Shown piece after piece: positions 45,285-58,030 of a DNA stretch of 64,000 nt. Position 1 is the stretch's first letter, and every line of letters begins with the position of its first letter. Location of the stretch: assembly GCA_022376925.1 (NCBI GenBank), contig JAIOJX010000004.1, forward strand, positions 5,456,001-5,520,000. Direction: 5' to 3'. The stretch is from Tragulus kanchil (Eukaryota; Chordata; Mammalia; Artiodactyla; Tragulidae). A program made the translations under genes and the position numbers. Below the pieces are notes generated by a model that was given only the letters and a program-made list of their open reading frames with translations, was not told the origin of the DNA and ran no database searches.

Positions 45285-47592
45285 AGTGGGGTCAACCACG
45301 TTATAGGCAGGAAAAGAATTACACATGATTCTGAATCCCCTGCCTGGAGCTTACTGAAGTTGAGACAGGTTCCCTGTCTCATTGAAGCAGGTGTTGAGCT
45401 CTGACCTTTAAGATCCAGCTCTGAGATTGTACAACTCTAACGTCCTTGGCATAGAATGCTGTAGGCTTCTAAAGAAAGACCTAGTACACCACAGCTGCCC
45501 ACTGTTCTACTTGCCTGGGAAACGCTGGACTCTCCCCGCTGTGGTCTGGGTGAGTGCTTCCTCCTTCCCTCCCTCCTAGGTGTTCTATTCTCTTCTAGAG
45601 CTATCTGTCCACATTCACCATCAGGTAAGGACTATAAATCAGACTTGAGCCATGATGAAAATTCTAACCAGATGGCAAAGTTCAGGGTGTCCATTGAGTC
45701 TGGAGATAGTGTTATTTTCATTTTTTTAACAGGCTGAACCCCTCTGATTCCTTCCCAGACAGGCTTAGGGCTCAGGTTAACTCAGGGAAAATCCTAGACG
45801 GGAGTCATCAGAGCCAGCGCCTCACAGATGCAAGTGCAGGGTTGGCTGACAAGCATCCCGGTTGGCACAGGACTGAGGGTCTTCCGGGGGTGAGGGACTT
45901 TCAGGGAAATGGGGCTGGCCCGTTGCCCTCATGGAGGGAAGTGCTGCATTACTGCCCCCTCCCATGAGCTGCATACCCAGAGGAGGTACGGGATGTAGGC
46001 CACCTTGGAGGACTGGTCTGAAGAAAAGATGCAGCTCGTGGGGACCGTTGGCTACACTGAAACACGTTCAATGAACATGAGACACACTCTTATTTCCAGG
46101 GCTGGGGTCCCTTCTGCCGTACTGCATTCTTCCTGGGGAGGGTCACATAAAGCTGGACAGGAGTGGGTACAGAGTGGGGACCCTAGAATCTGGTTTGTGG
46201 ACCCATGGAAAGGAAAACTTCCAGAGGCCTGACTGTCAAAGGGATGTGACGCCTTTAAGGAGGATGAAGTCATCAGGGGATGGGGCCACCTGGCTCCGTG
46301 AGGGTGCAGCCTGCAGCCCAGAGGAAGAAGCAGAAGGCGGAAGGCAGGGGATGGGGAGCGGATGTCAGCTCTGCGGCTAACAGCGGGACCCAGCAGGGGG
46401 AGGGGGGGGTGCCTGGGACTGGAAGATTCCCACCCCCAGGGGTAACCACGTTGAAAAATTCCAGATTCTGAATCCCCTGCCTGGAGCTTACTGAAGTTGA
46501 GACAGGTTCCCTGTCTCATTGAAGCAGGTGTTGAGCTCTGACCTTTAAGATCCAGCTCTGAGATTGTACAACTCTAACGTCCTTGGCATAGAATGCTGTA
46601 GGCTTCTAAAGAAAGACCTAGTACACCACAGCTGCCCACTGTTCTACTTGCCTGGGAAACGCTGGACTCTCCCCGCTGTGGTCTGGGTGAGTGCTTCCTC
46701 CTTCCCTCCCTCCTAGGTGTTCTATTCTCTTCTAGAGCTATCTGTCCACATTCACCATCAGGTAAGGACTATAAATCAGACTTGAGCCATGATGAAAATT
46801 CTAACCAGATGGCAAAGTTCAGGGTGTCCATTGAGTCTGGAGATAGTGTTATTTTCATTTTTTTAACAGGCTGAACCCCTCTGATTCCTTCCCAGACAGG
46901 CTTAGGGCTCAGGTTAACTCAGGGAAAATCCTAGACGGGAGTCATCAGAGCCAGCGCCTCACAGATGCAAGTGCAGGGTTGGCTGACAAGCATCCCGGTT
47001 GGCACAGGACTGAGGGTCTTCCGGGGGTGAGGGACTTTCAGGAAATGGGGCTGGCCCGTTGCCCTCATGGAGGGAAGTGCTGCATTACTGCCCCCTCCCA
47101 TGAGCTGCATACCCAGAGGAGGTACGGGATGTAGGCCACCTTGGAGGACTGGTCTGAAGAAAAGATGCAGCTCGTGGGGACCGTTGGCTACACTGAAACA
47201 CGTTCAATGAACATGAGACACACTCTTATTTCCAGGGCTGGGGTCCCTTCTGCCGTACTGCATTCTTCCTGGGGAGGGTCACATAAAGCTGGACAGGAGT
47301 GGGTACAGAGTGGGGACCCTAGAATCTGGTTTGTGGACCCATGGAAAGGAAAACTTCCAGAGGCCTGACTGTCAAAGGGATGTGACGCCTTTAAGGAGGA
47401 TGAAGTCATCAGGGGATGGGGCCACCTGGCTCCGTGAGGGTGCAGCCTGCAGCCCAGAGGAAGAAGCAGAAGGCGGAAGGCAGGTGGGCCATGGGAGCCG
47501 AGCCGGGGATGTCAGCTCTGCGGCTAACAGACGGGACCCAGCAGGAGTGGGAAGACCTGGCCCTGGCGTTGCCCGGGGTGCCTGGGAATGTA
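45285..47592 (+). repeat. Direct duplication D16: copy A about 45285-46420, copy B about 46430-47592
   Basis: Offset is 1,137 bp from 45327 (46464), then 1,136. The ends are the most damaged of all. Copy A from about 46345 has lost about 12 bases and then degenerates. The first 35 bases of copy B (GGGGTAACCACGTT...GAAAAATT) are a shortened form of 45292-45325. About 280 bp occur three times (44184, 45327, 46464). Confidence 0.93.
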
Positions 47593-48055
47593 ATCAAACA
47601 CTCAGCAGACCTGCTGGCCGTGGGCATCTGGGCACCACCAGGCCCCTGCAGCTCATCCTGACCCCCAGCTGGCAGTACTGACAGGCTCCTGCCGGGAGAG
47701 GCGTCCAGCCTGGCTGGTCAGGGTGGGGAGAATGAGCTCACCTGCCCAATCCAGCCCTCCATCCGCCTGCCCCAGGCTGGTGCTGGTGGGTGGGGCTGGC
47801 GCTCAGAGCTGCCGGAGCCCAGCTGGCTGGTCTGAAGGCTTTGGTTAGGTCACCCCGACAGGAAGCTGGGAGGTGGCGAGGGGCTCTGAGGACATGAAGC
47901 AGAGCCTCTGATGTCATCCCCTCCCACGGCCCCACCCCAAACCAGTATCCCTCCCACGGCCCTTTCTCCACCACCAGGAGCCATGTTTCTTCCTTTCGGG
48001 TAGTAACAACCATTGTGATGAATCTATAAATAACTGGTATTTGTTCTCATTTATT
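47593..48055. other. No gene seen
   Basis: GC-rich unique DNA; no recognised element. Confidence 0.5.
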
Positions 48056-48059
48056 AACT

Positions 48060-48245
48060 ACTAGCCGAAGCAAGACCTCATTTGATCCCTAGAGAGACAT
48101 CCTGAGAAGGTTCTGCTGTTATTCTCATTTTGCAGAGGCAAGAACTGGGATTTCATTTTAAGTAACTTGTCCAAGGTCGTCATACTCTTAAATGGCAGAG
48201 ACAGGATTGGAACTGAGTTTATCTAGATCTAAACCTGTGCTCTTA
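48060..48245 (-). mobile_element. MIR SINE fossil
   Basis: 'CTCATTTTGCAGAGGCAAGA' and 'TAACTTGTCCAAGGTCGTCA'. Confidence 0.75.
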
Positions 48246-48729
48246 GCCTCGGCCCTTGGTTATGCTCCAGTTAAATCACAGGATCTGGATCTAAGGCCTG
48301 GACACCGGCATCGAGGAAGGCCCCGCTGTTGATCCAGTGCTCCACTGTCTCTGTCTTACACATCCCAGTAACTTTTGAATAAGACTCTCCCTTTGTCCTT
48401 TTACACTGGGCCTCGCAGATGAGGTACAGATGGCCTGCAGATCAGCCAGCTTCAGTCCATCCCCCTCCTTTGGCTCCCGCTGGGTCTCGATCCCACCCGC
48501 TCCTACCAAGTTCATCACATGGTTGCCCACTCAGGAGGGTCTCTTAGCCGCCCCCTCCACCCCTCCCCGGGAACCGCCAGGGCTCCTGTGCCCTTGCAGA
48601 GCATAGATTGCTCTGTTCCAGTCTGAGAGTGAGGTCCAGGCAGAGTACCTCTGTGTGGTCCTCCTCCCCGTGACTGTGTTTGTCAAGGGGGTGGGGCACA
48701 AGGAGAGGTTTGGACTTGAGGTTATAGAC

Positions 48730-48905
48730 TGTTGGATTCAAACCCAGCCCGGCCATCTGACAGCTGCGTGGCATTGGCCAAGTTATGTAGCCTCTCTGGG
48801 AAGTACTTTCCTCATCTGCCAAATGCTGGTGGCAATAGAGGTGGCCAAATGGGTTTCTTATCTTACAAGGGTGGTCAGGATTAAACAAAGTAATGAATCA
48901 GTAAA
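48730..48905 (+). mobile_element. MIR SINE fossil
   Basis: 'GTTGGATTCAAACCCAGCCC' and 'TACTTTCCTCATCTGCCAAA'. Second copy 49842-50017. Confidence 0.8.
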
Positions 48906-48916
48906 ACTCCTAGCAG

Positions 48917-49110
48917 GGACTTCCCTGGTGGTCCAGTGGTTGGGACTTTGCCTTTTGATGTTGGGGTTGCCAATTCAATCCCTGGTTGGGGAACTGAGAT
49001 CCCATATGCCTTGGCCAGAAAACCAAAACATAAAACAGAAGCAATATTGTAGGTCACAAATTCGATAAAGACATTAAAATACGGTCCACATAAAAAAAAA
49101 ATACATATCT
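48917..49110 (+). mobile_element. CHR-type SINE (D17-A)
   Basis: 'GGACTTCCCTGGTGGTCCAG', 'CCCTGGTTGGGGAACTGAGA', A-rich tail. Second copy 50029-50224. Confidence 0.85.
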
Positions 49111-50427
49111 GAAAAAAACTTCTAAACAGTGCGTGCCTTGGGCAAAAAGTTGTCGTTTTCCAGATCAGTGGTGTCTAATTCATCTGTCAAGTTCAAATAG
49201 CTCCTCACATGGTGTTAATGAAATGTGATAGGTGCAGAGGACGGTTAGATGTGAGACTATTGGCCAAGCACCAAAGCGCCACCCGTGTAGAGTAGGACAT
49301 AGTTATAGATAAAGCAGCTTCCCTTGGAGGCTCAGCGGTGAAGAATCTGCCTGCAGTCATCTGCCTGCCGTGGAGGAGACACAGGAGACGAGGTTCAGTC
49401 CTGGGATGAGGAAGATCCCATACGATCTGGATTAAGGCTCCGGCTTGTTGATCCAGTGCTCCACTGTCTCTGTCTTACATCCCAGTAACTTTTGAATAAG
49501 ACTCTCCTTTGTCCTTTTACACTGGGCCTCATGAGGTACAGATGGCCTGCAGATCAGCCAGCTTCAGTCCATCCCCCTCCTTTGGCTCCCGCTGGGTCTC
49601 GATCCCACCCGCTCCTACCAAGTTCATCACATGGTTGCCCACTCAGGAGGGTCTCTTAGCCGCCCCCTCCACCCCTCCCCGGGAACCGCCAGGGCTCCTG
49701 TGCCCTTGCAGAGCATAGATTGCTCTGTTCCAGTCTGAGAGTGAGGTCCAGGCAGAGTACCTCTGTGTGGTCCTCCTCCCCGTGACTGTGTTTGTCAAGG
49801 GGGTGGGGCACAAGGAGAGGTTTGGACTTGAGGTTATAGACTGTTGGATTCAAACCCAGCCCGGCCATCTGACAGCTGCGTGGCATTGGCCAAGTTATGT
49901 AGCCTCTCTGGGAAGTACTTTCCTCATCTGCCAAATGCTGGTGGCAATAGAGGTGGCCAAATGGGTTTCTTATCTTACAAGGGTGGTCAGGATTAAACAA
50001 AGTAATGAATCAGTAAAACTCCTAGCAGGGACTTCCCTGGTGGTCCAGTGGTTGGGACTTTGCCTTTTGATGTTGGGGTTGCCAATTCAATCCCTGGTTG
50101 GGGAACTGAGATCCCATATGCCTTGCGGCCAGAAAACCAAAACATAAAACAGAAGCAATATTGTAGGTCACAAATTCGATAAAGACATTAAAATACGGTC
50201 CACATAAAAAAAAAATACATATCTGAAAAAAACTTCTAAACAGTGCGTGCCTTGGGCAAAAAGTTGTCGTTTTCCAGATCAGTGGTGTCTAATTCATCTG
50301 TCAAGTTCAAATAGCTCCTCACATGGTGTTAATGAAATGTGATAGGTGCAGAGGACGGTTAGATGTGAGACTATTGGCCAAGCACCAAAGCGCCACCCGT
50401 GTAGAGTAGGACATAGTTATAGATAAA

Positions 50428-50655
50428 GCAGCTTCCCTTGGAGGCTCAGCGGTGAAGAATCTGCCTGCAGTCATCTGCCTGCCGTGGAGGAGACACAGGA
50501 GACGCAGGTTCAGTCCTGGGATGAGGAAGATCCCCTGGGGAAGGAGCGGCAACCCACTCCAGTATTCTTGTCTGGAGGATCCCATGGCCAGAGGAGCCTG
50601 GCGGGCTGCAGTCCATGGGGTCGCACAGAGTAGGACACGGCTGAAGCGACAGGGC
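50428..50655 (+). mobile_element. Bov-tA SINE
   Basis: 'CAGCTTCCCTTGGAGGCTCA', 'CAACCCACTCCAGTATTCTT', 'GTCCATGGGGTCGCACAGAG'. The D17-A counterpart (49313-49419) stops at the junction, mid-element. Confidence 0.9.
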
Positions 50656-51184
50656 ACACATGACCTGAGTTACACATCTTCATCTGACCCACAGATAAAG
50701 GAACGGAGGCCTGGGGAGATTTTGTGGTGTGCTCAGGGCCCCACCACCCTCCCGAGCTGTCTTGCTTTCCTGCTTGGGTGCTCCTGTCCTGCCGGGCCCC
50801 CTCCAGGCCCGCCAGGCAGAAGCCCTCAGGGGCAGGAGTCGGCTCTGGGCTGCCTGAATTCCAGAGGCGGCTCTGGCAGCCCAACCAGTCTCACATTCCA
50901 GACATTCTGCCAAGGCCAGGAAGAGGCCGGCCCTGAGGCAGGAAATCCGGGGCGACTAGGGGAGAGGCCTCCGGAGGAGCAGGTCTGCCTGCCGCTCTGG
51001 ATTCCTTATTGCTGCCAGGCCTCCTCACAGGTCGGATGTCGGGTGGCCTAAGGCGCAAGGCTGGGGGTGTTGCTCAGGGGCGGAAGAAGACTAGTATAGG
51101 ACAGCGGTTTTCTCACTTAAGAGTTTGTTGGGATCTTGGAGGAACAGAGGGATGAAGCTGTTAAAAAATGCCTGTTCCATCAGC
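50656..51184. other. No gene seen
   Basis: GC-rich unique DNA. The long frame that crosses it starts inside a Bov-tA and has no domain. Confidence 0.5.
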
Positions 51185-51345
51185 TCAGTGTTGTGTGGCA
51201 GCCTGGATGGGAGTGGTCTTTGGAGGAGAATGGATACGTGTGTATGTATGGCTGAGATGCTCTGCTGTGCACCTGAAACTATCACAATAGTATTAATTGG
51301 CTATACTCCAGTATAAAATAAAAAGTTTTAAAGAAGAAAAAAATG
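51185..51345 (+). mobile_element. L1 LINE 3' end
   Basis: 'GTGTATGTATGGCTGAGATG', 'CACCTGAAACTATCACAATA', 'CAGTATAAAATAAAAAG'. Confidence 0.8.
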
Positions 51346-51402
51346 CATGTTCCAGTCCCCCACCCCATTCTAGAGGGATGGGGACTTTCTGCATTTTTAA
51401 AA

Positions 51403-51698
51403 ATTAATTATTTTTGACTGTGCTGGGTCTTCGTTGCTGTGAGGACTTTTGTCTAGTTGTGGCAAGCGGGAACTCCTCTCTAGTTGTGGTGCGTGGGCTT
51501 CCCTTGTTGTGGAGCACTTGTTCTAGGGCACATGGGCTTCAGTCCTTGTGGTTCCCAGGCTCTAGAGCACCAGCTCAGGAGTTGTGGTGCACAGGCTCAG
51601 TTGCTTCGCAGCATGTGGGATCCTCCTGGATCAGGGCTCAAACCCATGTCTCCTGCATTGGCAGCTGAACTCCTTACCACTGAGCCAGCAGGGAAGCC
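51403..51698 (-). mobile_element. CHR-1-type SINE
   Basis: 'TTGACTGTGCTGGGTCTTCG', 'GCAGCATGTGGGATCCTCCT', 'CTGAGCCAGCAGGGAAGCCC'. The D18-B counterpart (52635-52820) lacks the left third. Confidence 0.85.
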
Positions 51699-51771
51699 CA
51701 GTGTTCTGGGTTTTTTAAATGAGTCTCCAAGAGGGTGCAAAATCAAGTTTGGAGCCTCTGTATTTCTGCTG

Positions 51772-51982
51772 TTGTCGTTAGTCACTTGGTCATGCACGAC
51801 TCTTTGTGACCCCCATGAACTGTACCCCGCCAGGCTCCTCTGTCCATGCGATTCTCCAGGCAAGAATACCAGAGTGGGTTGCCAGGCCCTCCTCCAGGGG
51901 ATCTTCCCAACCCAGGGACTGAACCCATGTCTCCTGCATTGGCAGGCGAATTTTTTTTCCACAGAGCCACCAGGGAAGCCCA
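51772..51982 (-). mobile_element. Bov-tA SINE (D18-A)
   Basis: 'TTTGTGACCCCCATGAACTG', 'GTCCATGCGATTCTCCAGGC', 'GAGCCACCAGGGAAGCCC'. Second copy 52894-53104. Confidence 0.9.
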
Positions 51983-52356
51983 GTCCATTGTATAATGATA
52001 GATGAAGATGATGGTCAAGAAAGGGAAGAGAATTGCCCAAGGTTGCCTAGTGACAAGACTGTCCAAAAGAAGGCTGGAAGCAGCAGGGCCTCAGCACAAG
52101 CTGCAGGAGGGCAGGGCAATCCAGAAAGGGAGAGGACTGAGAACAAGGTGGCTCAAGGCAAAATTATGAAGATGAGTAATCGTTCCCCCTCTTTCCCCGA
52201 TCCCCACCATCCCTGTACCCCTCTCCCTCACAGAGGCCACTAACTAGCCCAGCTCTGTCTACCCCAAGACCTGGCTGCTCACATTCTGCCAGTGGACCCA
52301 GTGGCCCACCCTCAGTCTCCACTCTTCTCCTGGTTTTCTTATGTAGACAACTGTGG

Positions 52357-52475
52357 GGTAAAGCAGCCTGGGCTCAAATCCCAGCTCGGTCACTACCATG
52401 CTGTGTGGTCTTAGGCAATTTCCTGACCCTCTCTGACTCTCAGTTTACTCATCTCTACAACGATGAGGCTAGACA
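52357..52475 (+). mobile_element. MIR SINE fossil
   Basis: 'CTCAAATCCCAGCTCGGTCA' and 'CTCAGTTTACTCATCTCTAC'. Second copy 53479-53597. The rest of 51985-52634 is unassigned. Confidence 0.75.
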
Positions 52476-52893
52476 AGATTTTCTCAAAGTGCAGTTCATC
52501 AGCTCCACAGAAGCACAGAACCATTGCGAAAACTCAGATTTTCAGACTTCCAACCAGAAAAGATGGATGAAAAAGAAATGGAGAAATATTTATTTAAATG
52601 CTGCATTTACATGGTGTATTTTCCTTCTAAAATAAGCACTTGTTCTAGGGCACATGGGCTTCAGTCCTTGTGGTTCCCAGGCTCTAGAGCACCAGCTCAG
52701 GAGTTGTGGTGCACAGGCTCAGTTGCTTCGCAGCATGTGGGATCCTCCTGGATCAGGGCTCAAACCCATGTCTCCTGCATTGGCAGCTGAACTCCTTACC
52801 ACTGAGCCAGCAGGGAAGCCCAGTGTTCTGGGTTTTTTAAATGAGTCTCCAAGAGGGTGCAAAATCAAGTTTGGAGCCTCTGTATTTCTGCTG

Positions 52894-53104
52894 TTGTCGT
52901 TAGTCACTTGGTCATGCACGACTCTTTGTGACCCCCATGAACTGTACCCCGCCAGGCTCCTCTGTCCATGCGATTCTCCAGGCAAGAATACCAGAGTGGG
53001 TTGCCAGGCCCTCCTCCAGGGGATCTTCCCAACCCAGGGACTGAACCCATGTCTCCTGCATTGGCAGGCGAATTTTTTTTCCACAGAGCCACCAGGGAAG
53101 CCCA
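52894..53104 (-). mobile_element. Bov-tA SINE (D18-B)
   Basis: Repeat of 51772-51982 by D18. Confidence 0.9.
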
Positions 53105-53968
53105 GTCCATTGTATAATGATAGATGAAGATGATGGTCAAGAAAGGGAAGAGAATTGCCCAAGGTTGCCTAGTGACAAGACTGTCCAAAAGAAGGCTGGA
53201 AGCAGCAGGGCCTCAGCACAAGCTGCAGGAGGGCAGGGCAATCCAGAAAGGGAGAGGACTGAGAACAAGGTGGCTCAAGGCAAAATTATGAAGATGAGTA
53301 ATCGTTCCCCCTCTTTCCCCGATCCCCACCATCCCTGTACCCCTCTCCCTCACAGAGGCCACTAACTAGCCCAGCTCTGTCTACCCCAAGACCTGGCTGC
53401 TCACATTCTGCCAGTGGACCCAGTGGCCCACCCTCAGTCTCCACTCTTCTCCTGGTTTTCTTATGTAGACAACTGTGGGGTAAAGCAGCCTGGGCTCAAA
53501 TCCCAGCTCGGTCACTACCATGCTGTGTGGTCTTAGGCAATTTCCTGACCCTCTCTGACTCTCAGTTTACTCATCTCTACAACGATGAGGCTAGACAAGA
53601 TTTTCTCAAAGTGCAGTTCATCAGCTCCACAGAAGCACAGAACCATTGCGAAAACTCAGATTTTCAGACTTCCAACCAGAAAAGATGGATGAAAAAGAAA
53701 TGGAGAAATATTTATTTAAATGCTGCATTTACATGGTGTATTTTCCTTCTAAAATAATAGAGCATTGCATTTAAGGCTAAAGCCCTCTTTGCCACCACCA
53801 GCAATACCTTCTCCAAGGCAAGCAGCATGATCATTTAGGTGTGCAGCCTTTTGAGATACTTACATTCACGTGTAAGTATTATCAGTAGGAGATATATAGC
53901 ATGTGGGGGTTTTGCTTGTTTTGAGGGGCTGGGTGGGGTTGTTAAAGTGATATATTGTGTGTCCTTTT

Positions 53969-54237
53969 TTTTTTTTTTTAGCCACTTCTATTGATCTTTC
54001 CTTAATTTATTTTCATCCGTCTTTGTTCTTTGGCCTGTGTGGGCCTCCCACCGCAGTGGCCTCTCTCGTTGCAGAGCTCTGGCTCTGGGCGCATGCGCTC
54101 CAGAGCTCCAGCTCGGTGATTGGACACATCGGTCCAGCCGCTCCACAGCACGTGGGATCTTCCCAGACCAGGGATCAAACCGGTGCCCCTTGCACTGCAA
54201 GGCGGTGTCTTTACCCACTGGACCACCAGGGAAGCCC
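53969..54237 (-). mobile_element. CHR-type SINE with 13-bp target-site duplication
   Basis: Poly-T start, 'GCCACTTCTATTGATCTTTC', end 'CTGGACCACCAGGGAAGCCC'. It is flanked by TGTGTGTCCTTTT at 53956-53968 and 54238-54250. Second copy 55067-55335. Confidence 0.9.
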
Positions 54238-54250
54238 TGTGTGTCCTTTT

Positions 54251-54880
54251 GCAACTTTTTTACGCAGTGGTGTGTCTTGGGGTCTTATCATGGAGCTCCC
54301 CGGGCTTGGAGCTCATTGTGCGGCTCACTCAAGTTTGAGAACTGTGAGCTGGATAAACTCTGACATCACATCTTATGAGTCTGATGTTAGCATAGGGAAG
54401 GAGCAGGGAGAGTGGAGATTTTCAGCAGTGAGGGAAAGTTCAGCCTAACTAGAGTGCCCTTGGTACTTGCACATGGACTCCATTGATTAGATATTCTGTA
54501 TTGGGGTGTGATACCCTGGGAGTCAGTGAGGGTCCCCTCCTTCCCTTCGCTTAGAGCCCTCAGGGCCCCTCCCTCCCTCCCTTGCCAGTCCCTGGTCACC
54601 CTGAGGCCATCTGTGCAGGCGAAGCTGACTCAGGCTCTCCCTGCCCCAGAAGGCAGCTCCTGTGGCTCTTGATGGGGCTGACTGGTTTGGCTTGGTGACG
54701 CAGCCTAGGGTTTCCTATAGCTCCTCTGTAGGCACCTTCCAGTATGTGCCTTCTGGTTCTCGGGGCACCCAGGAGCCATGTTGGTCCAGAGGAGTGACGT
54801 TCTCCTCACATGTCTCAAGGTTCTGTCCCTGTCATGGAACCTTCTCAGGGCTTCCTCTCCCATCTATACAGAATGTTGTA
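54251..54880. other. No gene seen (counterpart 55349-55984)
   Basis: Unique DNA in both D19 copies; short frames only. Confidence 0.5.
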
Positions 54881-55066
54881 CAAGCCCTCTTTGCCACCAC
54901 CAGCATTTTCCCAAGGCAAGCAGCATGATCATTTAGGTGTGCAGCCTTTTGAGATACTTACATTCACGTGTAAGTATTATCAGTAGGAGATATATAGCAT
55001 GTGGGGGTTTTGCTTGTTTTGAGGGGCTGGGTGGGGTTGTTAAAGTGATATATTGTGTGTCCTTTT

Positions 55067-55335
55067 TTTTTTTTTTTAGCCACTTCTATTGATCTTTCCT
55101 TAATTTATTTTCATCCGTCTTTGTTCTTTGGCCTGTGTGGGCCTCCCACCGCAGTGGCCTCTCTCGTTGCAGAGCTCTGGCTCTGGGCGCATGCGCTCCA
55201 GAGCTCCAGCTCGGTGATTGGACACATCGGTCCAGCCGCTCCACAGCACGTGGGATCTTCCCAGACCAGGGATCAAACCGGTGCCCCTTGCACTGCAAGG
55301 CGGTGTCTTTACCCACTGGACCACCAGGGAAGCCC
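55067..55335 (-). mobile_element. CHR-type SINE (D19-B)
   Basis: Repeat of 53969-54237 by D19, target-site duplication included. Confidence 0.9.
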
Positions 55336-56505
55336 TGTGTGTCCTTTTGCAACTTTTTAACGCAGTGGTGTGTCTTGGGGTCTTATCATGGAGCTCCCCG
55401 GGCTTGGAGCTCATTGTGCGGCTCACTCAAGTTTGAGAACTGTGAGCTGGATAAACTCTGACATCACATCTTATGAGTCTGATGTTAGCATAGGGAAGGA
55501 GCAGGGAGAGTGGAGATTTTCAGCAGTGAGGGAAAGTTCAGCCTAACTAGAGTGCCCTTGGTACTTGCACATGGACTCCATTGATTAGATATTCTGTATT
55601 GGGGTGTGATACCCTGGGAGTCAGTGAGGGTCCCCTCCTTCCCTTCGCTTAGAGCCCTCAGGGCCCCTCCCTCCCTCCCTTGCCAGTCCCTGGTCACCCT
55701 GAGGCCATCTGTGCAGGCGAAGCTGACTCAGGCTCTCCCTGCCCCCAGAAGGCAGCTCCCTGTGGCTCTTGATGGGGGCTGACTGGTTTGGCTTGGTGAC
55801 GCAGCCTAGGGTTTCCTATAGCTCCTCTGTAGGCACCTTCCAGTATGTGCCTTCTGGTTCTCGGGGCACCCAGGAGCCATGTTGGTCCAGAGGAGTGACG
55901 TTCTCCTCACATGTCTCAAGGTTCTGTCCCTGTCATGGAACCTTCTCAGGGCTTCCCTCTCCCCATCTATACAGAATGTTGTACTCATTGATCTCCAGGC
56001 CTGGCAAGAGCATCTGACAAGACCAATTATGCAAGATTTGTTGAATGAATAGTGATTGAAAAGACCCTTCCCACTCCGAAGGAAGTTGGGAAATTCCAGC
56101 CAACCAGGGTGAACACAATGCCCGGCATGCGCGTAGCCCTAGACTGGAAACTGAGGTGGGTGGAAACCTGGAAGAGATATGATCCTTGCTCTTGAGTTGC
56201 AAACAGCACAGCTGGGGGTCCAGGAAGCAAGTCAATCAGTACTTCCCTGAAGTCTAGCATGGGAAGGAATGGCGCCAGGCTGGAGCAGGCATGGAAGGAC
56301 AAGGGGTCAGCTAGGCAAGTGGAGATTGTGGTCACACAGACTAAACATCCTGCCAAGAGGTCAGAGGAAGAAGCATTCAGAGGGAAGACGAGGTGTGTAG
56401 AGAATGGAAGCAGGAGAAACAAGTAGGAAGAGCGTGATACACGGCAGGCTTAATAAACATCTATAACAACCAAATTATGTTAAATGAATAAACAGAAATT
56501 GTTGT

Positions 56506-56712
56506 CGTTCAGCTGCTAAGTCATGTCCAACTTTTTTGCTGCCCCATGGACTGCAACCCACCAGGCTCCTCTTTCCATGGGATTTCCCAGGCAAGAACAC
56601 TCAAGTGGGTTACCATTTCCTTCTCCAGGGGATCTTCCTGATCCAGGGATTGAACCTGTGTCTCCTGCATTGTCAGGTGGATTCTTTACCACTGAGCCTC
56701 CAGGGAAGCCCA
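56506..56712 (-). mobile_element. Bov-tA SINE (D20-A)
   Basis: 'TTGCTGCCCCATGGACTGCA', 'GGGATTTCCCAGGCAAGAAC', 'CTGAGCCTCCAGGGAAGCCC'. Second copy 57627-57833. The stretch 55997-56505 to its left is unassigned. Confidence 0.9.
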
Positions 56713-57626
56713 AACTGAAACAGATTAAATAGATGACAGAAATAAGCAGATGAGAGTAAGTTAGCAATGCATGGTTGGGTGGACATGTGGCTGGCTGGGT
56801 GATGGACAAACAGATGAGCAAGCAGAGAGTCAGACAGATAATCTTAGTCTATGATCATTGGATGTAGGCCTGATGCCCAATTTAGGATTTGGGCCCTTCT
56901 GCTTACTGACAGTCAGTTCAGTCCCTCAGTCAAGTCTGACTCTTGGAGACCTCACGGACTGCAGTATGCCGGGCTTCCCTGTCCTTCACCATCTCCTGGA
57001 GCTTGCTCAAACTCATATCCATTGACTCAGTGATGCCATCCAACCATCTTGTCCTCTGTCATCCCCTTCTCCTTCTGCATTCCATTTTCCCCAGAATTAC
57101 AGTCTTTTTAATGAGTCAGGCCTGGCAAGAGCATCTGACAAGACCAATTATGCAAGATTTGTTGAATGAATAGTGATTGAAAAGACCCTTCCCACTCCGA
57201 AGGAAGTTGGGAAATTCCAGCCAACCAGGGTGAACACAATGCCCGGCATGCGCGTAGCCCTAGACTGGAAACTGAGGTGGGTGGAAACCTGGAAGAGATA
57301 TGATCCTTGCTCTTGAGTTGCAAACAGCACAGCTGGGGGTCCAGGAAGCAAGTCAATCAGTACTTCCCTGAAGTCTAGCATGGGAAGGAATGGCGCCAGG
57401 CTGGAGCAGGCATGGAAGGACAAGGGGTCAGCTAGGCAAGTGGAGATTGTGGTCACACAGACTAAACATCCTGCCAAGAGGTCAGAGGAAGAAGCATTCA
57501 GAGGGAAGACGAGGTGTGTAGAGAATGGAAGCAGGAGAAACAAGTAGGAAGAGCGTGATACACGGCAGGCTTAATAAACATCTATAACAACCAAATTATG
57601 TTAAATGAATAAACAGAAATTGTTGT

Positions 57627-57833
57627 CGTTCAGCTGCTAAGTCATGTCCAACTTTTTTGCTGCCCCATGGACTGCAACCCACCAGGCTCCTCTTTCCATG
57701 GGATTTCCCAGGCAAGAACACTCAAGTGGGTTACCATTTCCTTCTCCAGGGGATCTTCCTGATCCAGGGATTGAACCTGTGTCTCCTGCATTGTCAGGTG
57801 GATTCTTTACCACTGAGCCTCCAGGGAAGCCCA
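57627..57833 (-). mobile_element. Bov-tA SINE (D20-B)
   Basis: Repeat of 56506-56712 by D20. Confidence 0.9.
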
Positions 57834-58030
57834 AACTGAAACAGATTAAATAGATGACAGAAATAAGCAGATGAGAGTAAGTTAGCAATGCATGGTTGGG
57901 TGGACATGTGGCTGGCTGGGTGATGGACAAACAGATGAGCAAGCAGAGAGTCAGACAGATAATCTTAGTCTATGATCATTGGATGTAGGCCTGATGCCCA
58001 ATTTAGGATTTGGGCCCTTCTGCTTACTGA

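Larger units (their letters stand above)
43317..45608 (+). repeat. Direct duplication D15: copy A 43317-44465, copy B 44462-45608
   Basis: Offset is 1,145 bp, then 1,143 after the (TG)n tract. The junction shares CTGT. Confidence 0.96.
48282..50534 (+). repeat. Direct duplication D17: copy A 48282-49419, copy B 49424-50534
   Basis: Offset is 1,142 bp at the left, 1,119 after 50 bp and 1,112 after 150 bp. Copy B loses about 30 bases, all within its first 130 bp. Copy A loses three near its end (CCTTGGCC against CCTTGCGGCC; GACGAGG against GACGCAGG). Confidence 0.95.
51513..53757 (+). repeat. Direct duplication D18: copy A 51513-52635, copy B 52635-53757
   Basis: The offset stays at 1,122 bp throughout, so I see no net indel. 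It cuts a CHR-1 SINE in two. This is the cleanest pair in the window. Confidence 0.97.
53780..55984 (+). repeat. Direct duplication D19: copy A 53780-54881, copy B 54882-55984
   Basis: Offset is 1,102 bp, then 1,098 because copy B loses four bases about 35 bp after its start. It returns to 1,103 because copy A loses five single C or G bases in its last 250 bp, all in homopolymers. Confidence 0.96.

Noticed and set aside
50452..51051. 199-codon frame
   Set aside because: It starts inside a Bov-tA SINE and continues through GC-rich unique DNA with no domain.
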